NCBI GenBank assembly: GCA_007121975.1
Contig: SKJO01000352.1
Location: 1 to 10,690 of the forward strand
Direction of reading: 5' to 3'
Length of the DNA stretch: 10,690 bases
Source: Nitriliruptoraceae bacterium
Lineage (GTDB): Bacteria; Actinomycetota; Nitriliruptoria; Nitriliruptorales; Nitriliruptoraceae
Shown: positions 1-6,548 of the stretch, one piece after another
Position numbering within the stretch: the first letter of the stretch is position 1
How the letters are laid out: each line of letters begins with the position of its first letter
Notes under the pieces: model-generated
What the model was told of the DNA's origin: nothing
The model's input: the letters and a program-made list of their open reading frames with translations, nothing else
Database searches by the model: none
Position numbers and translations under genes: made by a program

Positions 1-1715
1 CCGCCGAGATCTACAACCAGATGTTCACCATGCACGGCCTGACGATGGTGTTCCTGGTGGTGATGCCGCTCGCGGCGGCGTTCTTCAACTACCTGACCCC
101 GCTGATGATCGGGGCGCGCGATGTCGCCTTCCCGCGGCTGAACGCCTTCAGCTACTGGGTCTACCTGTTTGGCGGGATCTTCCTGTACTCCTCCTTCCTG
201 CTCGGCGGCGCGCCCAACGGCAGCTGGGTGGGCTACGCCCCCCTGCACGCGGATGCGACCTCCAACATGGCGTTCTACGCCGTTGGGCTGCAGATCCTGG
301 GGGTCAGCTCGCTGGCCGCCGCGATCAACTTCATCGTCACGATCCTCAACATGCGCGCACCGGGCATGACCTTCATGCGCATGCCGATGTTCGTGTGGAT
401 GACGCTGGTGACCAGCTTCCTGCTGCTGTTCGCGATCCCGATCATCGCGGTGGCGCTGTTCATGCTGCAGTTCGACACCGTCTACGGCGCGCAGTTCTTC
501 CAGCCCGGTACCGGTGGGGACCCGGTGCTCTACCAGCATCTGTTCTGGCTGTTCGGGCATCCCGAGGTCTACATCATGATCCTGCCCGCGATGGGGATCG
601 TGTCCGAGATCCTGCCGGTGGGCTCGCGCAAGCCGTTGTTCGGCTACGCCGCGGTGGCCTTCGCCGGCGCGGCCATCGGCTTCATCGGCTTCGGGGTGTG
701 GGCCCACCACATGTTCACCTCCGCGATCGGCCCCGTCGCCCGCTCGGCGTTCGGGCTGGCCACGATGTTCATCGCGGTACCGACCGGGATCAAGATCTTC
801 AACTGGGTGTTCACCATGTGGGGCGGCAAGCTGCGCCTGGATACCGCGATGCTGTTCTCGATCGGTTTCGTGTCGATGTTCACCATCGGCGGGCTGTCGG
901 GGGTCACCCACTCGATCGTTCCCCACAACGCTCAGCAGCACGACACCTACTACGTGGTCGCCCACTTCCACTACGTGCTGTTCGGCGGCGCGCTGTTCGG
1001 GCTGATCGCCGGGATCTACTTCTGGTTCCCGAAGGTCACCGGCAAGCTGATGGACGAGAAGCTCGGCAAGCTGCACTTCTGGACCTGGCTGATCGGCTTC
1101 AACCTCACCTTCGGTCCGATGCACCTGTCGGGGCTGCTCGGCCAGCCGCGGCGCACCTCGGTGCTGCCCGCCGAACTCGGCGGAACGGTGGAGCTGTACA
1201 ACCTGCTCAGCTCGATCGGCTTCGTGGTCCTGTTCTTCTCCGCGCTGGTGTTCCTCGGCAACCTCATCCGCAGCATCCGCAGCGGCGAGGCCTCCGGGCT
1301 CGACCCGTGGGATGCGCGCACCCTGGAGTGGATGACCGCCTCGCCCCCACCTCACTACAACTTCGACGCGATCCCCACCGTCACCCACCGCGATGAGTTC
1401 TGGCACCGCAAGTACGCCGAGGACGAGTCCGGCATGCCCGTGCGGGTACCGGCGGGGGCCTCCGACGACCACGAAGACGACCACGACGCGCACATCCACA
1501 TGCCCGACCCGTCGTACTGGCCGTTGATCATGACCTCGGGCTTCCTCCCCCTGGGCTATGCGCTGGTCTACGCCAACGTGTGGCTGGGGCTGCTCGGTGC
1601 GGTGTGGACGCTGGTCGGGATGTTCGGCTGGATCATCGAACCGCTGGCCGAAGGCGATGATGACGATCCGGTCGAGGCCGACACCGACACGCGCAGCGCC
1701 GTCGCCACCCACTGA
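1..1715 (+). CDS. ctaD: Cytochrome c oxidase subunit I (aa3 type), 5' end missing
   Basis: Catalytic subunit of the A-type heme-copper oxidase, which reduces O2 to water and pumps protons across the cytoplasmic membrane. The reading frame is open from base 3, and the true start lies upstream. Counting from the Met at base 21, visible key residues are H5 (MFTMHG, heme a ligand), D34 and N41 (D-channel, RDVAFPRLN), H180 and Y184 in GHPEVY (CuB ligand and cross-linked Tyr, with the A1-type Glu182 between), H229/H230 (CuB), T255 and K258 (K-channel, PTGIKIFNW), and H315/H317 in HFHY (heme a3 and heme a). After the usual core comes a His/Asp-rich linker (about 482-494) and two further hydrophobic segments (about 499-518 and 520-539) that look like an actinobacterial subunit-IV module. 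It ends in an acidic tail. First gene seen of a ctaD-ctaE-ctaF-ctaG-cupredoxin operon. The identification is secure. Confidence 0.97.
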   Translation, partial: AEIYNQMFTMHGLTMVFLVVMPLAAAFFNYLTPLMIGARDVAFPRLNAFSYWVYLFGGIFLYSSFLLGGAPNGSWVGYAPLHADATSNMAFYAVGLQILGVSSLAAAINFIVTILNMRAPGMTFMRMPMFVWMTLVTSFLLLFAIPIIAVALFMLQFDTVYGAQFFQPGTGGDPVLYQHLFWLFGHPEVYIMILPAMGIVSEILPVGSRKPLFGYAAVAFAGAAIGFIGFGVWAHHMFTSAIGPVARSAFGLATMFIAVPTGIKIFNWVFTMWGGKLRLDTAMLFSIGFVSMFTIGGLSGVTHSIVPHNAQQHDTYYVVAHFHYVLFGGALFGLIAGIYFWFPKVTGKLMDEKLGKLHFWTWLIGFNLTFGPMHLSGLLGQPRRTSVLPAELGGTVELYNLLSSIGFVVLFFSALVFLGNLIRSIRSGEASGLDPWDARTLEWMTASPPPHYNFDAIPTVTHRDEFWHRKYAEDESGMPVRVPAGASDDHEDDHDAHIHMPDPSYWPLIMTSGFLPLGYALVYANVWLGLLGAVWTLVGMFGWIIEPLAEGDDDDPVEADTDTRSAVATH

Positions 1716-1734
1716 CCGGTCAGCCCTCTGGCTG
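1712..1734. repeat. Palindrome and small hairpin at the ctaD-ctaE junction
   Basis: CTGACCGGTCAG (1712-1723) is a perfect 12-base palindrome containing the ctaD stop codon. It overlaps a second inverted repeat, CAGCC-CTCT-GGCTG (1721-1734), which could form a 5-bp stem with a tetraloop in the mRNA. There is no T-run, and the operon continues, so an intercistronic RNA-stability or processing element is more plausible than a terminator. This could be chance in GC-rich sequence. Confidence 0.3.
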
Positions 1735-1757
1735 TCTGACGACCGAAAGGCCGACCC

Positions 1758-2348
1758 ATGTCCGCGGTGGCGCACGAGACCTCGCTGGGGCTCGACAACC
1801 GCAAGCTGGCGATGTGGACCTTCCTGGGCTCCGAGTTCCTCTTCTTCGGCGCCTTCGTGTCCGCCTACCTGCTCTACCTCGACCGCACCGCAGGCGGTGT
1901 GGGCATCGAGGTGTTCGACATCCCGTTCACCTCGATCAGCTCCTTCGTGCTGCTGATGAGCTCGCTGACCATGGTGCTCGCCCATCACGCGCACACCAAG
2001 GGTGACATGCGGCGCATGCGGATGTGGATCCTGGCCACCGCCGGGCAGGGTGCGGTCTTCCTCGGCGGGCAGGTGTTCGAGTTCACCGTGTTCTACCGTG
2101 AGGGCCTGGTCGCGACCCAGAGCCCCTTCGCGTCCTCGTTCTACTACCTGGCGGGGTTCCACGGCATCCACGTGTTCGTGGGCATCCTGATGCTGCTCGG
2201 GCTGTACTCGCTGTCGCTGACCGGCAAGGTCAAGCCCAACCAGGACCTCAAGACGGAGATGATCGGCCTGTACTGGCACTTCGTCGACATCATCTGGGTC
2301 GTGATCTTCACGGTCGTCTACCTCATCCCCGAACTGGCGATGACCTGA
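1758..2348 (+). CDS. ctaE: Cytochrome c oxidase subunit III
   Basis: Integral membrane subunit that supports stability and proton uptake of subunit I in the aa3 oxidase. The 196-residue protein has five predicted helices (about 18-40, 59-76, 89-112, 127-150, 170-191), the short bacterial form lacking the first two helices of seven-helix homologues. Family motifs are the acidic residue in the first helix (E26 in FLGSEFLFFGAF), GFHGIHVFVG (133-142, H135 and H138) and YWHFVDIIWVVIF (172-184). The ATG at 1758 follows a GAAAGG Shine-Dalgarno-like sequence at 1745-1750. It lies 42 bases after ctaD and 35 before ctaF, consistent with a single transcript. Nothing is missing or unusual. Confidence 0.96.
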   Translation: MSAVAHETSLGLDNRKLAMWTFLGSEFLFFGAFVSAYLLYLDRTAGGVGIEVFDIPFTSISSFVLLMSSLTMVLAHHAHTKGDMRRMRMWILATAGQGAVFLGGQVFEFTVFYREGLVATQSPFASSFYYLAGFHGIHVFVGILMLLGLYSLSLTGKVKPNQDLKTEMIGLYWHFVDIIWVVIFTVVYLIPELAMT

Positions 2349-2383
2349 CCCGCCCCACCGGCCCGGCACCAGGAGCCCGCACC

Positions 2384-2725
2384 ATGAGCACCGCACCGAC
2401 CCAGGACAGCCCTCCGTCCGAACTCGAGAACCCGCGACGGGGCCACCACCCCACCCCGCGGGACTACGTGCGCATCGCCCTGATCCTGGCGGTGCTCACC
2501 GCGCTCGAGGTCTCGACCTACTTCTTCGAGTTCGGGCCGCTGGGCATCCCGGTGCTCATCGTGCTCATGATCGTCAAGTTCCTGATGGTCGCCGGCTTCT
2601 TCATGCATCTGCGCTTCGACGTGCCGCTGTACACCAAGCTGCTGTACACCGGCCTGTTCTTCGCGCTGGTCCTGTACGCGATCACGCTGGCGGTGCTGGT
2701 GCTCGACGGCGGCGAACTGCTCTAG
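2384..2725 (+). CDS. ctaF: Cytochrome c oxidase subunit IV (prokaryotic COX4 type)
   Basis: Small accessory subunit of the aa3/caa3 oxidase. The 113-residue protein has a polar Pro-rich N-terminus (1-28) and three hydrophobic helices (about 29-48, 53-75, 85-107). The LTALEVSTYFF segment in helix 1 and the FMHLRFD turn after helix 2 are typical of the COX4_pro family, as is the length. The start is supported by AGGAG at 2371-2375, eight bases before the ATG. It sits between subunit III and the assembly gene ctaG, as in many caa3 operons. CtaD already carries a subunit-IV-like tail, so the complex may contain two such modules. Family assignment rests on pattern and position; the exact role is inferred. 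Confidence 0.9.
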   Translation: MSTAPTQDSPPSELENPRRGHHPTPRDYVRIALILAVLTALEVSTYFFEFGPLGIPVLIVLMIVKFLMVAGFFMHLRFDVPLYTKLLYTGLFFALVLYAITLAVLVLDGGELL

Positions 2726-2746
2726 CGCAGCGAGGAGATCCGACCG

Positions 2747-3610
2747 GTGTCCCACGACCACATCGCCGCGCTGCCCCTCGAGTTCTCGGGGGCGGTCACG
2801 CTCGGCTGCGTGGTGCTGCTGGCCGGCTACCTGCTGGGACTGCGCCGCTACGGGCCGGTCTTCGTGCCGTTGCAGCGGGCCGCGACCACCCGGCAGCTCA
2901 TCGCGTTCACCGCCGGGGTCCTGGTGCTGTGGGTGGCGCTCGGATCGCCGGTGCACGCCGTGGGGGAGCGAACCCTGCTCAGTCTGCACCTGCTCCAGCA
3001 CCTGCTGCTCGGGCTGCTCGCCCCCCCGCTGCTGCTGCTGGGCCTGCCGCGCTGGATGGCGGAGGTGCTCGCGCACCCGCCGATCGTGCGCCGCGTGCTG
3101 GCGGTGGTGACCCGGCCCTGGCTGTCGGTGGGGCTGTTCTCGCTGCTGCTGATCGTGCTGCACCTGCCGGTGTCGATCGCGGCGTTCGCCGCCGGCGGCC
3201 CGCTGCACCATGCCGCCCACGCCCTGCTGCTGGCCACCGGGATCGCGGTCTGGTTGCCGTTGGTCTCGCCGGTTCCCGCGATCGTCGCGCGCCCGTCGGC
3301 GGGGATGCGCGCCCTCACCCTGTTCGCCCTGTCCATCGTGCCCACCGTGCCGGCCTCCGCCCTCACGCTCATGCAGCGCAGCCCCTACCTGGTCTACGAC
3401 GGGGCGTCGCAGGCGGTCGGGGTGAGCCCCCTGCACGACCTGTGGGCGGCCGGGCTGCTCGCCAAGGTCGGTGGCAGCGTCGCGCTGTGGACGGCGGCCA
3501 TCGTGCTGTTCTTCCGCTGGGCGGCCGAGGCCGACCGGCACCAGCGTCACCGCGCTGCGGTCCTGCCCGCCGGCGTCGCAGCATCCCCGCCAGACCCCTC
3601 CCACCCCTGA
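2747..3610 (+). CDS. ctaG: Cytochrome c oxidase assembly factor, caa3_CtaG family
   Basis: Polytopic membrane protein of the CtaG family (Bacillus type, unrelated to Cox11), needed for maturation of caa3-type oxidase and thought to act in copper delivery. The 287-residue protein has about seven hydrophobic stretches. Family hallmarks are HLLQHLLLGLLAPPLLLLG (81-99, with H81 and H85), the PLHHAAHALLLATGIAVWLP segment (152-171) and the late DLWAAGLLAKVGG (231-243). The His residues near membrane edges are candidate metal ligands. The start is GTG, supported by AGGAG at 2733-2737 with nine bases of spacing. It lies 21 bases after ctaF and 18 before the cupredoxin gene, so two copper-related products are adjacent. 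The Pro-rich C-terminal tail (271-287) looks disordered. Confidence 0.9.
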   Translation: MSHDHIAALPLEFSGAVTLGCVVLLAGYLLGLRRYGPVFVPLQRAATTRQLIAFTAGVLVLWVALGSPVHAVGERTLLSLHLLQHLLLGLLAPPLLLLGLPRWMAEVLAHPPIVRRVLAVVTRPWLSVGLFSLLLIVLHLPVSIAAFAAGGPLHHAAHALLLATGIAVWLPLVSPVPAIVARPSAGMRALTLFALSIVPTVPASALTLMQRSPYLVYDGASQAVGVSPLHDLWAAGLLAKVGGSVALWTAAIVLFFRWAAEADRHQRHRAAVLPAGVAASPPDPSHP

Positions 3611-3628
3611 CCAGTCGAGGCCGGACCG

Positions 3629-4324
3629 ATGAACACGCAGACCCGAAACCGGGTGCTCTACCCGATCCTCGTCCCCGTGGCCGTGCTCCTCGTGATGGGT
3701 GGCTTCATCGGCCTGGTCGCGCTGGTGCTGCTCTACACCACGCACAACGCCGCGCTGATGATCGCCGCGGTCGCCGCTGGAGGGATCCTGTTCTCGATCT
3801 CGTTGGCGGCCACCCGCGACAAGCTCGATCTCGGCGCCAAGGCGGTGCTGATGTTCGCCGCAGCGGTGCCCTTCGTGCTCGGCGGCGCCTACGCGCTCGG
3901 GGTGATCGGCGACATCGACGACGACGACCGCAACATCAACGTCGAGCCGCTGCTCGTCATCCCCGACGACGCCCCGCTGATCGCGGCGGAGAACTCGGTG
4001 GAGTTCTGCATGCCCGACAACGGAGGCTGCGAGCCGATCTTCGACTGGGACATCGTGCCGTCCCAGGAGACCGACTTCCTGTCGTTCTTCTTCGAGAACC
4101 GTGAGGTCGGGGTCGGCCACAACGTGGTCTTCTACGAACTCGAGGGCACCGAGGAGAGCCCGTCGCCCGGCCCGGCGATCTTCGGCTCGCCGGTCAAGCC
4201 CGGCTACTTCCTCGAGGGCTACGTCTCCGAGGTGCGCTGGGACGAACTGCCCGAGGTGTTCTACTTCAACTGCGCGGTGCACCCGAACATGGACGGCATC
4301 GCCCGGCTCGTCGAGGAGGCCTGA
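3629..4324 (+). CDS. Membrane-anchored cupredoxin (type-1 copper protein)
   Basis: Predicted blue-copper electron carrier or copper relay on the outer face of the membrane. The 231-residue protein has three N-terminal helices (about 10-36, 41-61, 69-93), an acidic linker (IDDDDRN, 96-102) and a C-terminal cupredoxin domain. The ligand set appears complete: H164 in GHNVVF, then C215, H218 and M221 in NCAVHPNM. The C-x2-H-x2-M spacing matches amicyanin and pseudoazurin loops. An additional pair, C127 and C134, might form a disulfide. With a cytoplasmic N-terminus, three helices place the copper domain outside. The ATG follows GAGG at 3617-3620, 18 bases after ctaG, so the gene belongs to the oxidase operon. 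An oxidase electron donor, extra subunit or copper donor for CuA are all possible; context alone does not decide. The cupredoxin call is strong, the role inferred. Confidence 0.85.
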   Translation: MNTQTRNRVLYPILVPVAVLLVMGGFIGLVALVLLYTTHNAALMIAAVAAGGILFSISLAATRDKLDLGAKAVLMFAAAVPFVLGGAYALGVIGDIDDDDRNINVEPLLVIPDDAPLIAAENSVEFCMPDNGGCEPIFDWDIVPSQETDFLSFFFENREVGVGHNVVFYELEGTEESPSPGPAIFGSPVKPGYFLEGYVSEVRWDELPEVFYFNCAVHPNMDGIARLVEEA

Positions 4325-4329
4325 GCCTC
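4316..4329. terminator. Possible bidirectional terminator between convergent genes
   Basis: GAGGC-CTGA-GCCTC forms a 5-bp stem with a tetraloop spanning the cupredoxin stop (4322-4324) and part of the stop of the opposing SGNH gene (4328-4330). The two genes converge with only 3 bases between them, so any terminator must lie here or inside coding sequence. The stem is short and lacks a T-run, so support is weak. Confidence 0.3.
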
Positions 4330-5158
4330 ACGTCGTGGGGTGACCCGAGGCGCGCAGCGCTGCGGCGGCCGCCTCGGGCAGCCCGATCCTGGGTTGCTCG
4401 CCGCGCAACTGGGGCAGCAGCGCCTCGGCGGCGGCCCGCCCGACCGCCGCGTGGGCGGCCGGCGGCCAGTGGATGCCGTCGGGGTTGAGCTCGTCGGCGT
4501 GGGGCTCGACCAGCGGCCAGGTGGGCACGCCGGGGAACCCGTGGCGGGCGGCGAGTTCGAGGTGGTGCCGCTCGGCGGCCGGATGCCGGGGATGGGCGTG
4601 GGCGTAGTACGCCGAGCGGTGGCTGGTCGGTCCGAGCGCGATGCCGGCGGCGCGCCCCCAGGTCAGCCCCCGGAGGTGGTCGAGCAGCCGGACGAACAGG
4701 CGCTCGAACTCCGCCGCCGGGGTGCGACGGCGCCGGCCGCGGGTCGCGCGCACCACCCACGGGTAGGCGGCATGCAGGGTCCGGCGCACCCGGCGGCGCA
4801 GCGGATCGGGGCGCAGGTGGGGCACCACGGCGTCCAGCACCGGAGGAATGCCACCGGGCGCGTGGTCGAAGCTTCCCACGCCGACGATCAGTGCGTCGGC
4901 CCGGCCGATGAGGTCGAACTGCACGTGGCGGTCCTTGGTGACCGTGCGCAGCGCCTCACGCACGGTGTGCCCGGCCCGGGCCACGACCACCACCTCGACG
5001 TTGCGACCGAGCTGCTCGGCCAGGTGTCGGGCGGTGACGTTGGGGTAGAGCGACGGATGGTCGGGCAGCTGCGGTCCCCGGTGGTCGGTGAAGCTGGTCG
5101 AGTCCCCGACCACCACCAGCCGCAGAGGACCGGACCCGGCCGAGCCGGCTGCGGTCAT
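4328..5158 (-). CDS. SGNH/GDSL acyltransferase-like protein, resembles diglucosylglycerate octanoyltransferase OctT
   Basis: Predicted serine acyl-ester enzyme of 276 residues. Visible SGNH blocks are GDST (18-21, nucleophile S20), RAG (61-63, block II Gly) and DGIHW (227-231, Asp and catalytic His). The block-III position reads GVGSFD rather than GxND. Overall layout, including PSLYPN (35-40), a GxGSFDHAP segment followed by a PHLRPDPLRRRVRR stretch (113-126) and the DGIHW end, matches what I recall of mycobacterial Rv2418c/OctT. That enzyme moves octanoyl from octanoyl-CoA to diglucosylglycerate in methylglucose lipopolysaccharide synthesis. No signal peptide or membrane helix is evident, so it is probably cytoplasmic. 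Its ATG overlaps the ctaA stop as ATGA, implying translational coupling. SGNH membership is well supported; the precise substrate is inferred from remembered similarity. Confidence 0.75.
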   Translation of the reverse strand: MTAAGSAGSGPLRLVVVGDSTSFTDHRGPQLPDHPSLYPNVTARHLAEQLGRNVEVVVVARAGHTVREALRTVTKDRHVQFDLIGRADALIVGVGSFDHAPGGIPPVLDAVVPHLRPDPLRRRVRRTLHAAYPWVVRATRGRRRRTPAAEFERLFVRLLDHLRGLTWGRAAGIALGPTSHRSAYYAHAHPRHPAAERHHLELAARHGFPGVPTWPLVEPHADELNPDGIHWPPAAHAAVGRAAAEALLPQLRGEQPRIGLPEAAAAALRASGHPTT

Positions 5159-6195
5159 GAGCGAATCGGGCTCGGCGTGGTGCGTGCGTGCTCGGCACCG
5201 GATTCGGGCTCGTCAGCCCCCTCCTCCAGCTGCGGGCGGGCCCAGACCCACACCGTGGTGACCGTGGCCCACATCAGCGCGGCGCCGAGGATGTGGACCG
5301 CGACCAGCGCGGCCGGGATGCCCAGCGCGTACTGCGTGTAGCCCACCGCCCCCTGCACCAGCTGCAGGCCGAGCAGGACCCGCAGGGCGGTGCGCAACCG
5401 CGGCGGTCCGCTGCGCCAGGTCACGGCGACCAGCGCGATGGTCAGGCCGACCAGTGCCCAGACCGCATCGGCGTGCGCGATCGCCATGATGCGGATGTCC
5501 AGGCCGAGGCGTCCGACGTCGGGGTCGCCGGCGTGCGGGCCGGCGCCGGTCACCAGCGTGCCCAGCACCAGCACCACCGCCGCCACCACCGCCAGTGCCA
5601 TGGTCGCCCACCGCAGGCCGGCCCCGACGGGCTCGGCGTCCGCGCCCGTCGGGGCGGGCTGGACCCGGTGGTAGAGCGCGACCGCGGCGGCGATCAGCAC
5701 CATGGAGAGGAGGAAGTGGCCTGCAACCGTCAGCGGCGAGAGCCGGGTGAGCACCGTGATGCCGCCGAGCACGACCTGGGCGAGTACGCCGATCGGCAGC
5801 ACCCAGGCCAGCCGTTCGATGGCCGCCGGGTGCGGACGCGTGCGCCGGACCTGCACGAACACGGCCACCACCGAAGCCAGGACCACGAACGACAGCAGCC
5901 GGTTGCCGAACTCGATCGCGGTCTGGATCCCGGAGTGCTCCCCACCCGGCAGTGGTACGAGGTTGTTGCCGTCGCAGGTCGGCCAGGTCGGACAGCCCAG
6001 CCCCGAGCCGGTCACCCGCACCAGCCCGCCACTGAACACGATGCCGATGTTGGTGATGACCGCGGCGAGCGCGAACCTGCGCAGGCGCTGCCGTCCGGCG
6101 TCGTCGGCGGCCCGTTCGACCGCGTCACGGTCGGCATGGTCGGAGTGGTCGGTGCGGGGTGCCGGCCCCGCCTCGCTGCGCTCGATCGGCTCCAT
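5155..6195 (-). CDS. ctaA: Heme A synthase
   Basis: Membrane oxygenase that converts the C8 methyl of heme O to a formyl group, giving heme A for CtaD. The 346-residue protein has a charged N-terminus (1-40) and about eight helices in two similar halves. Motifs are GGLVRVTGSGLGCPTWPTC (56-74, Cys68 and Cys74), IEFGNR (94-99, catalytic Glu95), H160 (GHFLLSM), TGAGPHAGD (216-224), H241 and H301 (HILGAALMWA). The position equivalent to Bacillus H60 (E+3) is Asn98, which I recall as usual in actinobacterial homologues. I chose the ATG at 6195; an in-frame ATG at 6285 would add a non-conserved 30-residue extension and collide with the divergent gene. The gene is divergent from the ctaB unit and overlaps the OctT-like gene by four bases. 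Confidence 0.95.
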   Translation of the reverse strand: MEPIERSEAGPAPRTDHSDHADRDAVERAADDAGRQRLRRFALAAVITNIGIVFSGGLVRVTGSGLGCPTWPTCDGNNLVPLPGGEHSGIQTAIEFGNRLLSFVVLASVVAVFVQVRRTRPHPAAIERLAWVLPIGVLAQVVLGGITVLTRLSPLTVAGHFLLSMVLIAAAVALYHRVQPAPTGADAEPVGAGLRWATMALAVVAAVVLVLGTLVTGAGPHAGDPDVGRLGLDIRIMAIAHADAVWALVGLTIALVAVTWRSGPPRLRTALRVLLGLQLVQGAVGYTQYALGIPAALVAVHILGAALMWATVTTVWVWARPQLEEGADEPESGAEHARTTPSPIRS

Positions 6196-6283
6196 GGGGT
6201 CCGTCTGCTCCAGGCTCGCCGCGCGGGTCACTGAGGGCGTAACCTTACCGGCGCCCGGAGAGTCCACCCCCCTTGGATGCCGC
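6196..6283. promoter_or_regulatory. Divergent intergenic region with candidate shared promoter
   Basis: These 88 bases separate the divergent ctaA and small-protein/ctaB units, so promoters for both should lie here. Overlapping -10-like hexamers occur on opposite strands: TAACCT (6240-6245, + strand) and TAAGGT (6247-6242, - strand). No convincing -35 is seen for either. This AT-richer patch stands out in an otherwise GC-rich gap. The functional call rests mainly on gene orientation. Confidence 0.35.
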
Positions 6284-6547
6284 ATGTCCCTCGATGTGCG
6301 CCCGACCCTCGTCGACGTGCCCGTGCACGTCCATCGGCGGCGGGCGGTGGTACTGCTCGGGCTCGGGCTGTTCCAGCTGTGGCTGTGGGGGACGCGGATC
6401 GTCAACCTGCTGGAGGGGGCCTCCTCGTTCTCGACCGCGTTCGTCACGGTGCACCTGGTGCTGTACGTGACCGCGATCGGGGCCGGGGTGGTGCTTGCGG
6501 GCCTTGGGGTGGCGATGTGGCGTGAGACGCGGCAGGGAGCACGTTGA
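6284..6547 (+). CDS. Small two-helix membrane protein of unknown function
   Basis: I do not recognise a family. The 87-residue product has a short polar N-terminus containing HVHRRR (15-20), a first hydrophobic helix (about 21-43, rich in Leu and Trp), a short loop, a second helix (about 52-78) and a basic tail (RETRQGAR). It is likely a small inner-membrane protein. Its stop (6545-6547) is one base before the ctaB ATG, so the two are almost certainly co-transcribed and translationally coupled, suggesting a role in heme O/A synthesis or oxidase assembly. The ATG at 6284 has no good Shine-Dalgarno sequence (GGAG is about 23 bases upstream), so GTG at 6296 or 6317 are alternative starts. The reading frame is open far upstream, but that stretch lies antisense to ctaA. 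Reality as a gene is fairly likely because of coupling and hydrophobic pattern. Confidence 0.65.
   Translation: MSLDVRPTLVDVPVHVHRRRAVVLLGLGLFQLWLWGTRIVNLLEGASSFSTAFVTVHLVLYVTAIGAGVVLAGLGVAMWRETRQGAR
6534..6539 (+). promoter_or_regulatory. Ribosome binding site that fixes the ctaB start
   Basis: AGGGAG lies nine bases before the ATG at 6549, inside the end of the preceding small gene. It supports that ATG over an in-frame ATG at 6495, which would add 18 residues antisense-like in composition and overlap the upstream gene. Confidence 0.65.
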
Positions 6548-6548
6548 G

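Noticed and set aside
395..1396. 333-codon plus-strand frame inside ctaD
   Set aside because: It overlaps the catalytic core of subunit I in another frame and has the Arg/Ala/Asp-rich composition of a GC shadow.
2318..4282. 654-codon open frame on the minus strand across ctaF, ctaG and the cupredoxin gene
   Set aside because: It lies exactly antisense to three well-supported genes, its product is a low-complexity run of Arg, Gln, His, Asp and Gly with no fold or motif, and long antisense frames are expected at this GC content.
5188..6234. 348-codon plus-strand frame across ctaA
   Set aside because: It is antisense to a clear heme A synthase and its product is rich in Arg, Gln, His and Asp with no domain.
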